From Coxiellaceae bacterium UBA1530 (GTDB taxonomy: Bacteria; Pseudomonadota; Gammaproteobacteria; Coxiellales; Coxiellaceae): a DNA stretch of 40,705 nucleotides. The stretch spans positions 1 to 40,705 of the forward strand of contig DCQA01000004.1 in the NCBI GenBank assembly GCA_002323325.1, read 5' to 3'. Positions 33,607 through 40,705 of this stretch are shown here, in pieces. Numbering within the stretch: the stretch's first letter is position 1; each line of letters starts with the position of its first letter. The notes under the pieces are model-generated. The model saw nothing but the letters and a program-made list of their open reading frames with translations. It was not told the DNA's origin and did no database searches. A program made the translations under genes and the position numbers.

Positions 33607-34098
33607 ATGAAAAAAATAGTGAGTTTAGCTGCAGTGAGTGCTGCGATGTTATTATCGGTTAATGTTGTCGCTCTGAGTGTTGGCACTGTGGATATGGAAA
33701 AGGTTGTGACTGATTCCCCACAAGCTAAAGCAATTAAAGCTGAAATGGAAAAAAAGTTCGGCCCAGATAGAACCAAAGTTCTTGAGATGGGAAAAACTTT
33801 ACGTGCTGATGTTCAGAAGTATCAGAAAAATCAGACGGTCATGAATAAAAAGGACCTAGATGCATTACAAAAGAAAATTGCTGATGAGCAGTCCTCTTTG
33901 CGTGATCTGCAGAGTAAAGTTCAAGCTGAAATATCAGAAGAGCAAAATAAAAAAATGGATGAATTTATGGCAGACGTAAAGGCTGCAGCTCAAAAAGTTG
34001 CTAAGAAACAGGGAATGGAGTTAGTCCTTCCACAAAGAAGTGCTATTTATGTGGCAGAGGGTTCGGATATTACTCAGAAAGTCATCGATTCTATGTAA
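33607..34098 (+). CDS. skp: Periplasmic chaperone Skp (OmpH family)
   Basis: Skp is a trimeric jellyfish-shaped holdase for outer-membrane proteins. The 163-residue protein has a Sec signal peptide (MKKIVSLAAVSAAMLLSVNVVA, cleavage near residue 22), the short N-terminal strand LSVGTVDMEKVVTDSPQAK, a long charged helical arm over about 40-135, and the returning strand MELVLPQRSAIYVAEGSDIT near the end. AAAAGGAGAAGG precedes the ATG. It is flanked by bamA and lpxD as usual, and ends at a strong terminator. Confidence 0.93.
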   Translation: MKKIVSLAAVSAAMLLSVNVVALSVGTVDMEKVVTDSPQAKAIKAEMEKKFGPDRTKVLEMGKTLRADVQKYQKNQTVMNKKDLDALQKKIADEQSSLRDLQSKVQAEISEEQNKKMDEFMADVKAAAQKVAKKQGMELVLPQRSAIYVAEGSDITQKVIDSM

Positions 34099-34119
34099 AA
34101 AAATACGTCGAATGATTTG

Positions 34120-34146
34120 CGCCTTCTTTAATGAAGGCGTTTTTTT
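34120..34146 (+). terminator. Rho-independent terminator after skp
   Basis: CGCCTTC (34120-34126), a TTTAAT loop and GAAGGCG (34133-34139) followed by seven T (34140-34146) form a clear terminator. It lies between skp and lpxD, so lpxD-fabZ-lpxA must rely on read-through or a promoter in the 41 bases that follow. The open frame of lpxD begins inside this terminator, which argues against a start upstream of 34188. Confidence 0.88.
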
Positions 34147-34187
34147 ATCTGCTGTTGTGTTATCTTTTTCAAGATTTAGGAGAATCT

Positions 34188-35225
34188 ATGCCGAGTTTTT
34201 CAGTGGATCAATTGGCTCAACATGTGAATGGTTATGTCGTTGGTCATTGCCCTGAGGAAATTACTTCTATCGCGGCGTTAGGGTCAGCTGATAAGGGACA
34301 GCTCTCCTTCATAGTCTCACGCGCACATCTTAAAACATTGATGTCGACTCGTGCCAGTTGTGTGATTATCTCTAAAGAGCTTGAGTCAGAGTCTCCTGTG
34401 CCTGCTCTCGTCGTTGATCACCCTGAAATGGCATATGCACAGATAGCCTTGTTGTTCGCACCTCTATCGACTCAGGTTGCTCCTGGAATATCACACCATG
34501 CTGTAGTCGCGACATCAGCTTCGATTGATGCCACTGCAAAAATCGGTCCTCGTTGTGTGATTGGTGAAAATGTTGTGATTGGATCTAATGCGATTCTTCA
34601 TCCGGGCGTCATTATTGGTGACCGTTGTCAGATTGGTGAGGATTGCCAAATACATAGCCAAGTTAGTCTTTATCACGATGTGTGTCTCGGTGATCGTGTT
34701 ATTATTCACAGCGGTGCTGTGTTAGGAGCTGATGGATTCGGGCATGTGCTCGATTCGAAAGGACAATGGCAGCCCATCCCTCAGTTGGGTGGTGTAGTGA
34801 TTGGTGATGATGTTTCTATTGGTGCAAATACGACCATTGATCGCGGTGCCATTGACGATACGGTTATTGAGTCAGGGGTAAAATTAGATAATCAAATTCA
34901 AATTGGGCATAACGTTCGTATTGGCGAACACACAGCTGTTGCCGGTTGTACCGGTATAGCGGGTAGTGTCACAATTGGTCAACATTGTATGATTGGCGGT
35001 GCGTGTGGAATCGGTGGGCATCTTTCCATTACAGATAACGTGGTATTAACAGCAATGTCGGGTGTGACTAACTCGATTAAGAAACCCGGAATATATTCAT
35101 CTGGGACAGGGCTATTTGAAAATTTACATTGGCGTAAAACGGTCGCACGATTGCACCAGCTAAATGATTGGGTAAAACGTATTAAACAATTAGAGAGGTT
35201 ACACAATGATAACAATGGACAATGA
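34188..35225 (+). CDS. lpxD: UDP-3-O-(3-hydroxyacyl)glucosamine N-acyltransferase
   Basis: LpxD adds the N-linked acyl chain in lipid A synthesis. The ATG at 34188 with AGGAGA four bases upstream gives 345 residues (E. coli 341). The uridine-binding N-terminal domain (FSVDQLAQHVNGYVVG) is followed by a left-handed beta-helix of hexapeptide repeats (IGPRCVIGENVVIGSNAILH and so on). LGADGFGH and IQIGHNVRIGEHTAVAGCTG, with the catalytic His, are conserved. A C-terminal helix ends in KQLERLHNDNNGQ. It overlaps fabZ by 20 bases. Confidence 0.97.
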   Translation: MPSFSVDQLAQHVNGYVVGHCPEEITSIAALGSADKGQLSFIVSRAHLKTLMSTRASCVIISKELESESPVPALVVDHPEMAYAQIALLFAPLSTQVAPGISHHAVVATSASIDATAKIGPRCVIGENVVIGSNAILHPGVIIGDRCQIGEDCQIHSQVSLYHDVCLGDRVIIHSGAVLGADGFGHVLDSKGQWQPIPQLGGVVIGDDVSIGANTTIDRGAIDDTVIESGVKLDNQIQIGHNVRIGEHTAVAGCTGIAGSVTIGQHCMIGGACGIGGHLSITDNVVLTAMSGVTNSIKKPGIYSSGTGLFENLHWRKTVARLHQLNDWVKRIKQLERLHNDNNGQ

Positions 35226-35646
35226 TCAAGTTAGGCACTTCCTTCCGCACCGTGATCCATTTTTATTCTTGGATAAGGTAATTTCACTGACTGAAGATGC
35301 GGTTGTGGGTATTAAAAACGTTTCAATCAATGAGCCATTTTTTCGTGGACACTTTCCCAGTAAACCCATCATGCCTGGTGTCTTAATAGTGGAGTCTTTA
35401 GCGCAACTATCGGGGATCTTAACCTATCATATACTGGGTGTGACCACGCCCAATCCAGAAACGGATATGTTTTACTTTGCCGGTATTGATAATGCACGCT
35501 TTAAGAAAATGGTTCGACCGGGTGATCAATTACGCATGGAAGTGGAACTGGTGAGGCATCGAAGAAAACTGTTTAAATTTAAGGGCCGTGCTTTAGTGGA
35601 TGGTAACATTGTCTGTGAGGCAGAGTTTTTAATTATTAATGAATAA
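35206..35646 (+). CDS. fabZ: 3-hydroxyacyl-ACP dehydratase FabZ
   Basis: FabZ dehydrates 3-hydroxyacyl-ACP in fatty acid elongation and so competes with LpxA/LpxD for 3-hydroxyacyl-ACP. The 146-residue hot-dog protein has FLPHRDPFLFLDKV, the catalytic His in FFRGHFPSKPIMPGVL, and the Glu in IVESLAQLSGIL. The start lies within the lpxD end, with AGAGG upstream; a second ATG at 35215 is possible. lpxA follows after 19 bases. Confidence 0.97.
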   Translation: MITMDNDQVRHFLPHRDPFLFLDKVISLTEDAVVGIKNVSINEPFFRGHFPSKPIMPGVLIVESLAQLSGILTYHILGVTTPNPETDMFYFAGIDNARFKKMVRPGDQLRMEVELVRHRRKLFKFKGRALVDGNIVCEAEFLIINE

Positions 35647-35665
35647 CTAATATGCATGGGGTCTC

Positions 35666-36439
35666 ATGATGATCAGTGATCTTGCACAGATACATCCTTC
35701 AGCAACGATAGCAGAGCATGTGGACATTGGGCCGTGGACTGTGATTGGTCCAGAGGTTGTGATTGAAGAGCGGGTGCGTATTGCCTCACATGTGGTGGTG
35801 CAACAACATACACGTATTGGCCATGATACAACGATTCACTCACACACTTTGATTGGTGGAGATCCACAGGATATCACCTATCAAGGAGAGGAAACCTGGC
35901 TTGAGATTGGGCATCATACCGTCATTCGTGAGTACACCTCAATCCATCGTGCATCCACCAAAGACGATAAGGTCACGCGTGTTGGAAATCATTGTCACTT
36001 GTTTGCCTACACCCATATTGCTCATGACTGCCAGATTGGGGATCATGTGATGTTTATGAACAATGCCACATTAGCTGGACATTGTGTGATTGATGATCAT
36101 GCCATGATTGGTGGCTTCGTGGCGTTGCATCAATTTTGTCGAGTGGGGAGTTATAGTTTTCTATCACGTGCAGCAAAAGTAGTTCAAGATGTTCCACCCT
36201 TTTTATTGGTGGTCTATAACCCTGGTCGTCCTTCTGGTTTAAACACGGTTGGATTAAAGCGAGCAGGTTTCTCTATGGAAACATTGCGACACCTCAAGCG
36301 GGCTTATCGTTCTGTGTATCAAGAAAATCGTCCATTAGCTGAGGCGTTAGATATCCTATCTGAGCAGGCTAAGACGTCACCCGAGGTGCAGTTGTTGTGT
36401 GATTTTATTCAGTCGTCAAAGCGCGGTATTGTACGCTAG
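35666..36439 (+). CDS. lpxA: UDP-N-acetylglucosamine O-acyltransferase
   Basis: LpxA transfers 3-hydroxyacyl from ACP to UDP-GlcNAc, the first lipid A step. The 257-residue protein (E. coli 262) is a left-handed beta-helix with hexapeptide repeats (IHPSATIAEHVDIGPWTVIG), the catalytic His region MNNATLAGHCVIDDHAMIGG, and VALHQFCRVGSYSF. The helical C terminus has the LNTVGLKRAGFSMETLRHLKRAYR block. The usual next gene, lpxB, is not present: the coding run ends here. Two adjacent ATGs at 35666 and 35669 could start the protein. Confidence 0.97.
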   Translation: MMISDLAQIHPSATIAEHVDIGPWTVIGPEVVIEERVRIASHVVVQQHTRIGHDTTIHSHTLIGGDPQDITYQGEETWLEIGHHTVIREYTSIHRASTKDDKVTRVGNHCHLFAYTHIAHDCQIGDHVMFMNNATLAGHCVIDDHAMIGGFVALHQFCRVGSYSFLSRAAKVVQDVPPFLLVVYNPGRPSGLNTVGLKRAGFSMETLRHLKRAYRSVYQENRPLAEALDILSEQAKTSPEVQLLCDFIQSSKRGIVR

Positions 36440-36547
36440 TTGGCTACACCATGTGCTGACTTACTGTAAGCGTCACATCAGTTATACCCATGCGATTATC
36501 AATGTTCGTCATTTTTATTAGCTTTTTTTCTACTATTAACCATCGCA

Positions 36548-36570
36548 CTCCTCCTTTTACCAAGGGGGAG
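36548..36570. repeat. Hairpin of REP-like type
   Basis: CTCCTCCTT (36548-36556) and AAGGGGGAG (36562-36570) pair over nine positions with one wobble and a five-base loop. The sequence resembles the dispersed CTCCCCCTT...AAGGGGGAG palindromes found in many bacterial genomes. No T run follows on either strand, so it is not a typical terminator. Confidence 0.5.
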
Positions 36571-36615
36571 CGGCTATCCAATTGGCTTCTTTACCGCCAA
36601 GACAGTTAGTGTATT

Positions 36616-36647
36616 GTCGCTCGATAAAGCGGGGAGAATTGAGCGAC
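36616..36647. repeat. Inverted repeat downstream of the small-peptide gene
   Basis: GTCGCTC (36616-36622) and GAGCGAC (36641-36647) are exact reverse complements with an 18-base spacer. It lies 64 bases beyond the stop of the minus-strand peptide gene and could form a hairpin at the end of that transcript, but no T run follows. Confidence 0.35.
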
Positions 36648-36710
36648 TATTAGTCTGATCATCGGGGCTTGCGATCAATTTTTTCAGATTTTTTTTCGTT
36701 ATTCATTCTG

Positions 36711-36839
36711 TCAGTAATAGTCACACACCTGAATTTGCCCGTTATCCTTACAAGCTCCGGTTGTTGGTTCATCAGGTTGGGCCATTACCATTCCTCCCAT
36801 GATGCCTACCGCGACTAATAATGTTAATAAATATTTCAT
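36711..36839 (-). CDS. Tiny secreted Cys-pair peptide
   Basis: A 42-codon frame on the minus strand encodes a clear Sec signal peptide, MKYLLTLLVAVGIMGGMVMA, with cleavage expected after Ala20, and then a 22-residue mature part with two Cys (30 and 39) eight residues apart, ending CDYY. The mature part, QPDEPTTGACKDNGQIQVCDYY, is polar and could close a single disulfide. GAGAGA lies about 10 bases before the ATG. I do not recognise the family. The signal-peptide pattern in so short a frame is unlikely to be chance, but coding is not proven. It lies near, and on the same strand as, the putative hydrolase gene upstream. Confidence 0.55.
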   Translation of the reverse strand: MKYLLTLLVAVGIMGGMVMAQPDEPTTGACKDNGQIQVCDYY

Positions 36840-37349
36840 AGTCTATTATCTCTCTTTTTGTTCATACTTTATTATTGACGAGAAAAAAACATGCGATGTT
36901 AATAAATGCTTAAATCTGTCCACGAACATAAAATATTTCAAGATTAATCAGTGAGATATATGATTATTTTAATTTGAGGTTTTTTATGAAAAAAACCAAG
37001 TTTGACAGGGTTTATTGCATCTGAGTGTAACCGTCAAGAACAAATGATAAGGATACTGGCGATGGAATTAACTACCTTTTCCACAGCTAACTGCTAATGG
37101 ATTTTTTGAATAGTTACTATCACTTGTTAAATCACTGAATCAAAAATTGATCGTCATAGTTTGAATTGGAAAAGAGCGAATGAATCGATGGCTGATGAAT
37201 CGGCTTTAACGATACCAATAATCCATGGCACTAATGCGTTATTCTCTTTATGCTACAGGTGCCTACGCGATTGGGTCGACCGAACAATAGGTATCAATGT
37301 TGCCGCTAAAGGTCCTTGATATGAGTGTCGTTGCTGTGATGATTGCGAT

Positions 37350-38735
37350 TTAATGGTGGGTTCTCGCGCAAACTTTCTTGCGCACGGGTTCTACTTGTAA
37401 AGTAATGTTGTTGATTAAGCGAAACAGTCGTTGTCCCAAGCTAGTTTGTATGTTGGATGACAGATTTTGCCAAGAGTCACTTAACTGTCGACGCTTTATG
37501 CGAGCAACAATAACTTCTAGTTGTGTGTCATTGAGTTGTTCATGGTGTTGGAGGAGCAGAGTTAAGTAGGATGTCATAGTTTGTATCGAGTTCGTTCTAA
37601 CCGATAGTGTCGAATGTGCTTGTGGCTGTGAGCGAGATAAAATGTTTTGAAGTGTCTGCGTATAGAACACATCGCCTTCACTATCCAACTCAATGGCCTG
37701 TTCACTAGGTGTGATGAATTTTTCAATGATATCATGGTCGATGTTCTCATGATCAGAAAACTTTTCGGCTAGATGTTTCTTGACGATAATACCGATGTGT
37801 GTGAACCCAGAGCCACCATCATCATCTGTGAGGAATTTGATCAAGGTTGATGGCGAGCAACCTTTGGCATTGAGAGGAACTCGACTGTGGTAAATCTCGT
37901 GTAATGCTCTTATAAAATACGGTGCAACCAAAAGCATCATCGGTGCGATGTTCGTTGTTATTGTTTGATGTTTAGTTTTACGACTGGGTAAGTCAATATA
38001 GAATTGATCCGCATAGTCTTTGATAGGGCGATTGTCACTGAGCATCCATTGATAACCTTGATGAATTGATTCGCGAATAAGGTCTCGATGAGGGTTGGTG
38101 ATAGAAATCCAATCATAGCTATGATTAGGAGATGACAACGGTGTGAAATATTCGTTATTGATGTCTTCGTTAAGCAGCTGAAGCTCTGCAACTTGCAGGC
38201 ATAATATAACAAATTGATCACAACGAAATCCACGAGAACTACCGTTTTTAATCGGTTTTTCCCCTCGGATAGCAAACTTTAAAGCGCGATAGTGGCCAAA
38301 ATCAGAAAATGCTTTTTTAGAGGCGTTTACTGCAGAATCAACGGTGGTGTGTTGATTAAGAAAGGCTATCATGTGTTGGCGTCGTCGAAAGTCATATGAG
38401 ATATTTTGCGATGCCCAGATAGAGGCAATGTCGACCATTCTCTGTTTGAGACGATGCTTAGGATCATTCTCTTCTGACAGTCTAAAGACAAAATAACCAT
38501 AAAGTGCGGTGAGCGGGGTAATCGTTACGTGTGAGGCTGTTTTGCCAAATGTGGCATGTGCAATTTGGGGGATATTTTTTTTATCGCGGCCAACACAAAT
38601 CCCTACATGTTCAACAGATGTTGCATTGGAATTTCCTTGTATGGCGTCAACTGAAAAATAAAAGATAACATCACCCGCATGGATATCATGAGAGGCAATA
38701 AAGGTGTGCTTCTGTTTCTTTTTTTTCATACCCAT
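37350..38735 (-). CDS. Putative permuted papain-like (NlpC/P60-type) hydrolase
   Basis: The 461-residue protein has no signal peptide or membrane segment; it starts MGMKKKKQKHTF. Residues 18-85 hold IHAGDVIFYFSVDA, then VEHVGICVG (His43) and IAHATFG (His60), and Cys172 lies in SRGFRCDQFVILCLQ. The order GD...His...Cys matches the circularly permuted papain-fold group (YiiX/YaeF, LRAT-like) rather than standard NlpC/P60, which has Cys first. The rest (about 190-461) is unlike anything I know; KGCSPSTLIKF (Cys293) and FTHIGIIV (His313) form a second Cys/His pair, so the assignment of active residues is open. Permuted members act on peptidoglycan, lipids or host targets. No ribosome-binding site is clear. 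It stands alone next to maeA, transcribed divergently from it. Confidence 0.7.
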   Translation of the reverse strand: MGMKKKKQKHTFIASHDIHAGDVIFYFSVDAIQGNSNATSVEHVGICVGRDKKNIPQIAHATFGKTASHVTITPLTALYGYFVFRLSEENDPKHRLKQRMVDIASIWASQNISYDFRRRQHMIAFLNQHTTVDSAVNASKKAFSDFGHYRALKFAIRGEKPIKNGSSRGFRCDQFVILCLQVAELQLLNEDINNEYFTPLSSPNHSYDWISITNPHRDLIRESIHQGYQWMLSDNRPIKDYADQFYIDLPSRKTKHQTITTNIAPMMLLVAPYFIRALHEIYHSRVPLNAKGCSPSTLIKFLTDDDGGSGFTHIGIIVKKHLAEKFSDHENIDHDIIEKFITPSEQAIELDSEGDVFYTQTLQNILSRSQPQAHSTLSVRTNSIQTMTSYLTLLLQHHEQLNDTQLEVIVARIKRRQLSDSWQNLSSNIQTSLGQRLFRLINNITLQVEPVRKKVCARTHH

Positions 38736-38740
38736 TAATT

Positions 38741-38848
38741 CTAAGTAATTAATCGATAATATTAGACTCTTATATGGTTTTTTTCCCTTAAGTTTGAATT
38801 AACAATTCAGGTGAGGTTGGCGCAGTATTAAGAGAATCCTAAGTAATT
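38741..38848. promoter_or_regulatory. Direct repeat CTAAGTAATT in the divergent hydrolase/maeA region
   Basis: The ten bases CTAAGTAATT occur at 38741-38750, six bases before the hydrolase start, and again at 38839-38848, overlapping the maeA -35. Between them lies a palindrome, TGAATT-AAC-AATTCA (38795-38809). The arrangement suggests shared operators for the two divergent genes. Confidence 0.45.
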
Positions 38849-38874
38849 GACTATATGAAGATATTCACTATGAT
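38847..38874 (+). promoter_or_regulatory. Predicted sigma-70 promoter for maeA
   Basis: TTGACT (38847-38852), a 16-base spacer and TATGAT (38869-38874) give a strong match. Transcription near 38881 leaves a leader of about 37 bases before the ATG at 38918, which has TAAGGAGAAGG upstream. Confidence 0.65.
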
Positions 38875-38917
38875 GAGTGAGTCGCTAAGGAAAAATCCGT
38901 CTTAAGGAGAAGGTATC

Positions 38918-40609
38918 ATGGAAAAGTTTATAGAAACGCGAGATAAAGCGGGCAAAATCTCGACGATGAGAACCCCTTGTCAAGGCGACGATTTATTACA
39001 AATCCCAGAGCTTAACAAAGGTTCGGCCTTTTCGTTGGATGAACGAAGACGATTTGGACTGATGGGTAAATTACCTATTTCGATTGAGACCAGTGAGCAG
39101 CAAGTTGCACGATTTTATAAGCAGTACAGTCAATACGAAACGGATATTGAGAAGAATTTATTTCTCAATCAGTTAAAGCAGCATAATCAAACGATATTTT
39201 ATCAACTGACAGCAAAATACCTTGATGAGATGATGCCGATTATTTATACCCCGACTATTGGCGATGCTGTCGAGCAATTTAGTTATCAATTCAATCAGCC
39301 GCAAGGTTTATTTTTATCCTATGAATACCAAGAGCACTTGGATGAAATACTCGATCAGGTTAATTTGAAAGAAGTGGATATTGCCCTAGTGACGGATGGT
39401 GAGGGTGTTTTAGGCATTGGTGACTGGGGTACTGGTGGTGTTGATATCTGTATCGGAAAATTGATGGTCTATACCTTGTGTGGTGGTATTGACCCTAATC
39501 GTGTGCTGCCGGTTCAGTTAGATGTTGGGACTAATAATCAATCATTAATCAACGACCCTATGTATTTAGGTTGGCGACACGAGCGTATCACTGGCGAAAA
39601 ATACGATGCCTTTATCGATAAAGTCGTTAATGCACTTGTGAGACGATACCCACAAACCTATATTCACTGGGAGGATTTTGGAAGAGATAATGCGCATCGT
39701 GTTCTAAATAATTATCGTGATAAGCACACCAGTTTTAATGATGATATTCAAGGCACAGGTGCCACGGCAACGGCTTGTGTGCTATCAGCATTAAAAGCGG
39801 CAAAAGCCGGCTTATCCGAGCAAAAATTTGTATTTCTAGGGGCTGGTACGGCAGGTACTGGTGTAGCTGATCAGCTCTGTCATGCGCTAGTTAGATCAGG
39901 GATTGAAGAAGAAGATGCCCGAAGGCAATTTTGGATGGTGGATCGTGATGGATTAATCACGACGGATATGGATGGTATTACAGATGCGCAAACACTCTAT
40001 GCCCGTTCAGAGTTAGATCATCGCGGTTGGACTTTAGATAAAGTTGTTGATGAGGTTAAACCAACGGTATTGATTGGGTGTTCAACGGTAAAAGGTGCCT
40101 TTACCGAATCGATAGTCAAATCCATGGCTCAACACGTTGAGCACCCTATTATTTTTCCGCTTTCCAATCCAACCAGTTTATCAGAGGCAACACCCGCTGA
40201 TTTAATACGATGGACAGAAGGAAAAGTTATTGTGGCGACAGGTAGCCCATTTGATCCTGTGGATCATGATGGTGATCTAATTCGTATTTCCCAATGCAAT
40301 AATGCCTTTGTCTTCCCAGGGCTTGGATTAGGTGTTTTAGTCGCTAAGGCAAAGCAGGTTACTGATAATATGATTGCTGCCTCTAGTGATGCTTTAAGTG
40401 ATTACTCACCAGCTAGAAAAGACTCTTCTGCACCTGTGTTACCGAGCTTTGATCATATTCACGAGATCAGTCAATACATCGCACATAAGGTTGTCGAACA
40501 GGCAATTAAAGACGGTGTGCATGGCTGTGATAAAGCCATGAATATTCAAGAGGCCATTCAAGCACAATTTTGGCTGCCACACTATTACGATTATGAGCTC
40601 ATTGAATAA
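38918..40609 (+). CDS. maeA: NAD-dependent malic enzyme
   Basis: The enzyme oxidatively decarboxylates malate to pyruvate with NAD, linking the TCA cycle to pyruvate when organic acids or amino acids are the carbon source. At 563 residues it is of the large SfcA/MaeA type (E. coli 565). It has DERRRFGLMGKLP near the N terminus, MPIIYTPTIGDAVEQFS, the catalytic VTDGEGVLGIGDWGTGG, the malic signature FNDDIQGTGATATACVLSAL, the NAD-binding FLGAGTAGTGVADQL and the PLSNPTSLSEATPADL block. It stands alone with its own promoter. The regulated divergent region it shares with the hydrolase gene is unusual for a housekeeping enzyme. Confidence 0.97.
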   Translation: MEKFIETRDKAGKISTMRTPCQGDDLLQIPELNKGSAFSLDERRRFGLMGKLPISIETSEQQVARFYKQYSQYETDIEKNLFLNQLKQHNQTIFYQLTAKYLDEMMPIIYTPTIGDAVEQFSYQFNQPQGLFLSYEYQEHLDEILDQVNLKEVDIALVTDGEGVLGIGDWGTGGVDICIGKLMVYTLCGGIDPNRVLPVQLDVGTNNQSLINDPMYLGWRHERITGEKYDAFIDKVVNALVRRYPQTYIHWEDFGRDNAHRVLNNYRDKHTSFNDDIQGTGATATACVLSALKAAKAGLSEQKFVFLGAGTAGTGVADQLCHALVRSGIEEEDARRQFWMVDRDGLITTDMDGITDAQTLYARSELDHRGWTLDKVVDEVKPTVLIGCSTVKGAFTESIVKSMAQHVEHPIIFPLSNPTSLSEATPADLIRWTEGKVIVATGSPFDPVDHDGDLIRISQCNNAFVFPGLGLGVLVAKAKQVTDNMIAASSDALSDYSPARKDSSAPVLPSFDHIHEISQYIAHKVVEQAIKDGVHGCDKAMNIQEAIQAQFWLPHYYDYELIE

Positions 40610-40621
40610 ATAGTAGCTTGA

Positions 40622-40705
40622 TCAATACGAGTGGATGGTGAGTGATTCACTATTGACGATTTCAGTGTCATGCAGTACCCACTGCGTACCGTAATTCTGA
40701 TGATT
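40622..40705 (-). CDS. C-terminal fragment of an unidentified protein
   Basis: Read on the minus strand from the window edge, one frame stays open for 27 codons and stops at 40622-40624, giving NHQNYGTQWVLHDTEIVNSE and a further seven residues. The mixed, protein-like composition and the convergent position 12 bases after maeA suggest the real end of a gene to the right, but the fragment is too short to identify. Confidence 0.4.
   Translation of the reverse strand, partial: NHQNYGTQWVLHDTEIVNSESLTIHSY

Larger units (their letters stand above)
36440..37349. other. Gene-poor region after lpxA
   Basis: This 910-base stretch has no normal-sized gene. It holds two inverted repeats (listed separately) and the 42-codon secreted-peptide gene at 36711-36839 on the minus strand. 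The part from 36840 to 37349 contains only short open frames; one runs without a stop for about 60 codons and ends at 37319, but matches nothing I know. A palindrome AACAT-GCG-ATGTT lies at 36888-36900. The patch marks the edge between the conserved cell-envelope operon and accessory genes. Confidence 0.6.

Noticed and set aside
36490..36609. A 39-codon plus-strand frame with a hydrophobic start (MRLSMFVIFISFFSTI)
   Set aside because: It has no ribosome-binding site and reads straight through the REP-like hairpin, whose translation (HRTPPFTKGERL) is the usual false peptide from such palindromes.
36987..37023. Short frame starting MKKTKF after a GAGG sequence, read as a possible leader peptide
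   Set aside because: Only 12 codons and no structural gene or attenuator follows on this strand.
37188..37319. A 43-codon plus-strand frame, part of about 60 codons without a stop
   Set aside because: No ribosome-binding site, no recognisable motif, and no support for a decayed known gene. It may be a remnant but cannot be shown to be one.
1..40705. CRISPR array, tRNA, rRNA, insertion sequence or prophage
   Set aside because: No regularly spaced repeats, cloverleaf candidates, rRNA-like blocks, transposase or phage structural genes were seen.

Overview
The window is a stretch of gammaproteobacterial chromosome made mostly of conserved housekeeping operons, with a gene-poor accessory patch near the right end. 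Gene order points to Gammaproteobacteria: kdsA-eno-ftsB-ispD-ispF, rpsP-rimM-trmD-rplS, ffh next to corB, and the long run rpsB-tsf-pyrH-frr-uppS-cdsA-dxr-bamA-skp-lpxD-fabZ-lpxA. KDO, lipid A and BAM genes show a Gram-negative with lipopolysaccharide. A short two-segment membrane protein of a type I remember from Legionella/Coxiella-like genomes, scattered single secretion/pilus-type genes and a putative papain-like hydrolase would fit a Legionellales-like, possibly host-associated lineage; this placement is inference.

Layout. 1-205: start of an ABC-F ATPase (minus strand, cut by the window edge). 294-4064: kdsA, eno, ftsB, ispD, ispF, with ispD and ispF overlapping by 4 bases. 4179-4527: small membrane protein and a strong terminator. 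4581-8905: tRNA-dihydrouridine synthase, prfB with its programmed +1 frameshift, a reversed HPP-family membrane gene, and lysS. 9080-14364: a TPR-secretin lipoprotein, a quinone-oxidoreductase-like enzyme, ygfZ, an MFS transporter and a bidirectional terminator. 14386-17903 (minus): rplS, trmD, rimM, rpsP, then ffh. 18050-23944: corB overlapping a lone pseudopilin gene, adk, a thioredoxin, an unrecognised ~610-residue protein and an aldo/keto reductase. 23960-24739 (minus): map. 24941-36439: the rpsB-to-lpxA run. 36440-37349: mostly non-coding, with palindromes and one tiny secreted-peptide gene. 37350-38735 (minus): putative permuted papain-like hydrolase. 38918-40609: NAD-malic enzyme, followed by the 3' end of a minus-strand gene.

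How the genes work together. ispD, ispF and dxr belong to the MEP isoprenoid pathway and uppS uses its products to make the C55 carrier lipid. kdsA, lpxD, fabZ and lpxA serve lipid A/KDO and fatty acid synthesis, cdsA serves phospholipids, and bamA with skp assemble outer-membrane proteins. rpsB, tsf, frr, prfB, lysS, rpsP, rimM, trmD, rplS and map form a translation set; ffh handles co-translational targeting.

Points that stand out are the orphan TPR-secretin lipoprotein, the ~108-residue Lys/Ala-rich tail on ribosomal protein S2, a 48-base tandem duplication that moved the dxr stop codon, the absence of rseP between dxr and bamA and of lpxB after lpxA, the unrecognised 610-residue protein, and the accessory pair of secreted peptide and permuted papain-like protein. 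I found no rRNA, tRNA, CRISPR array or intact insertion sequence.
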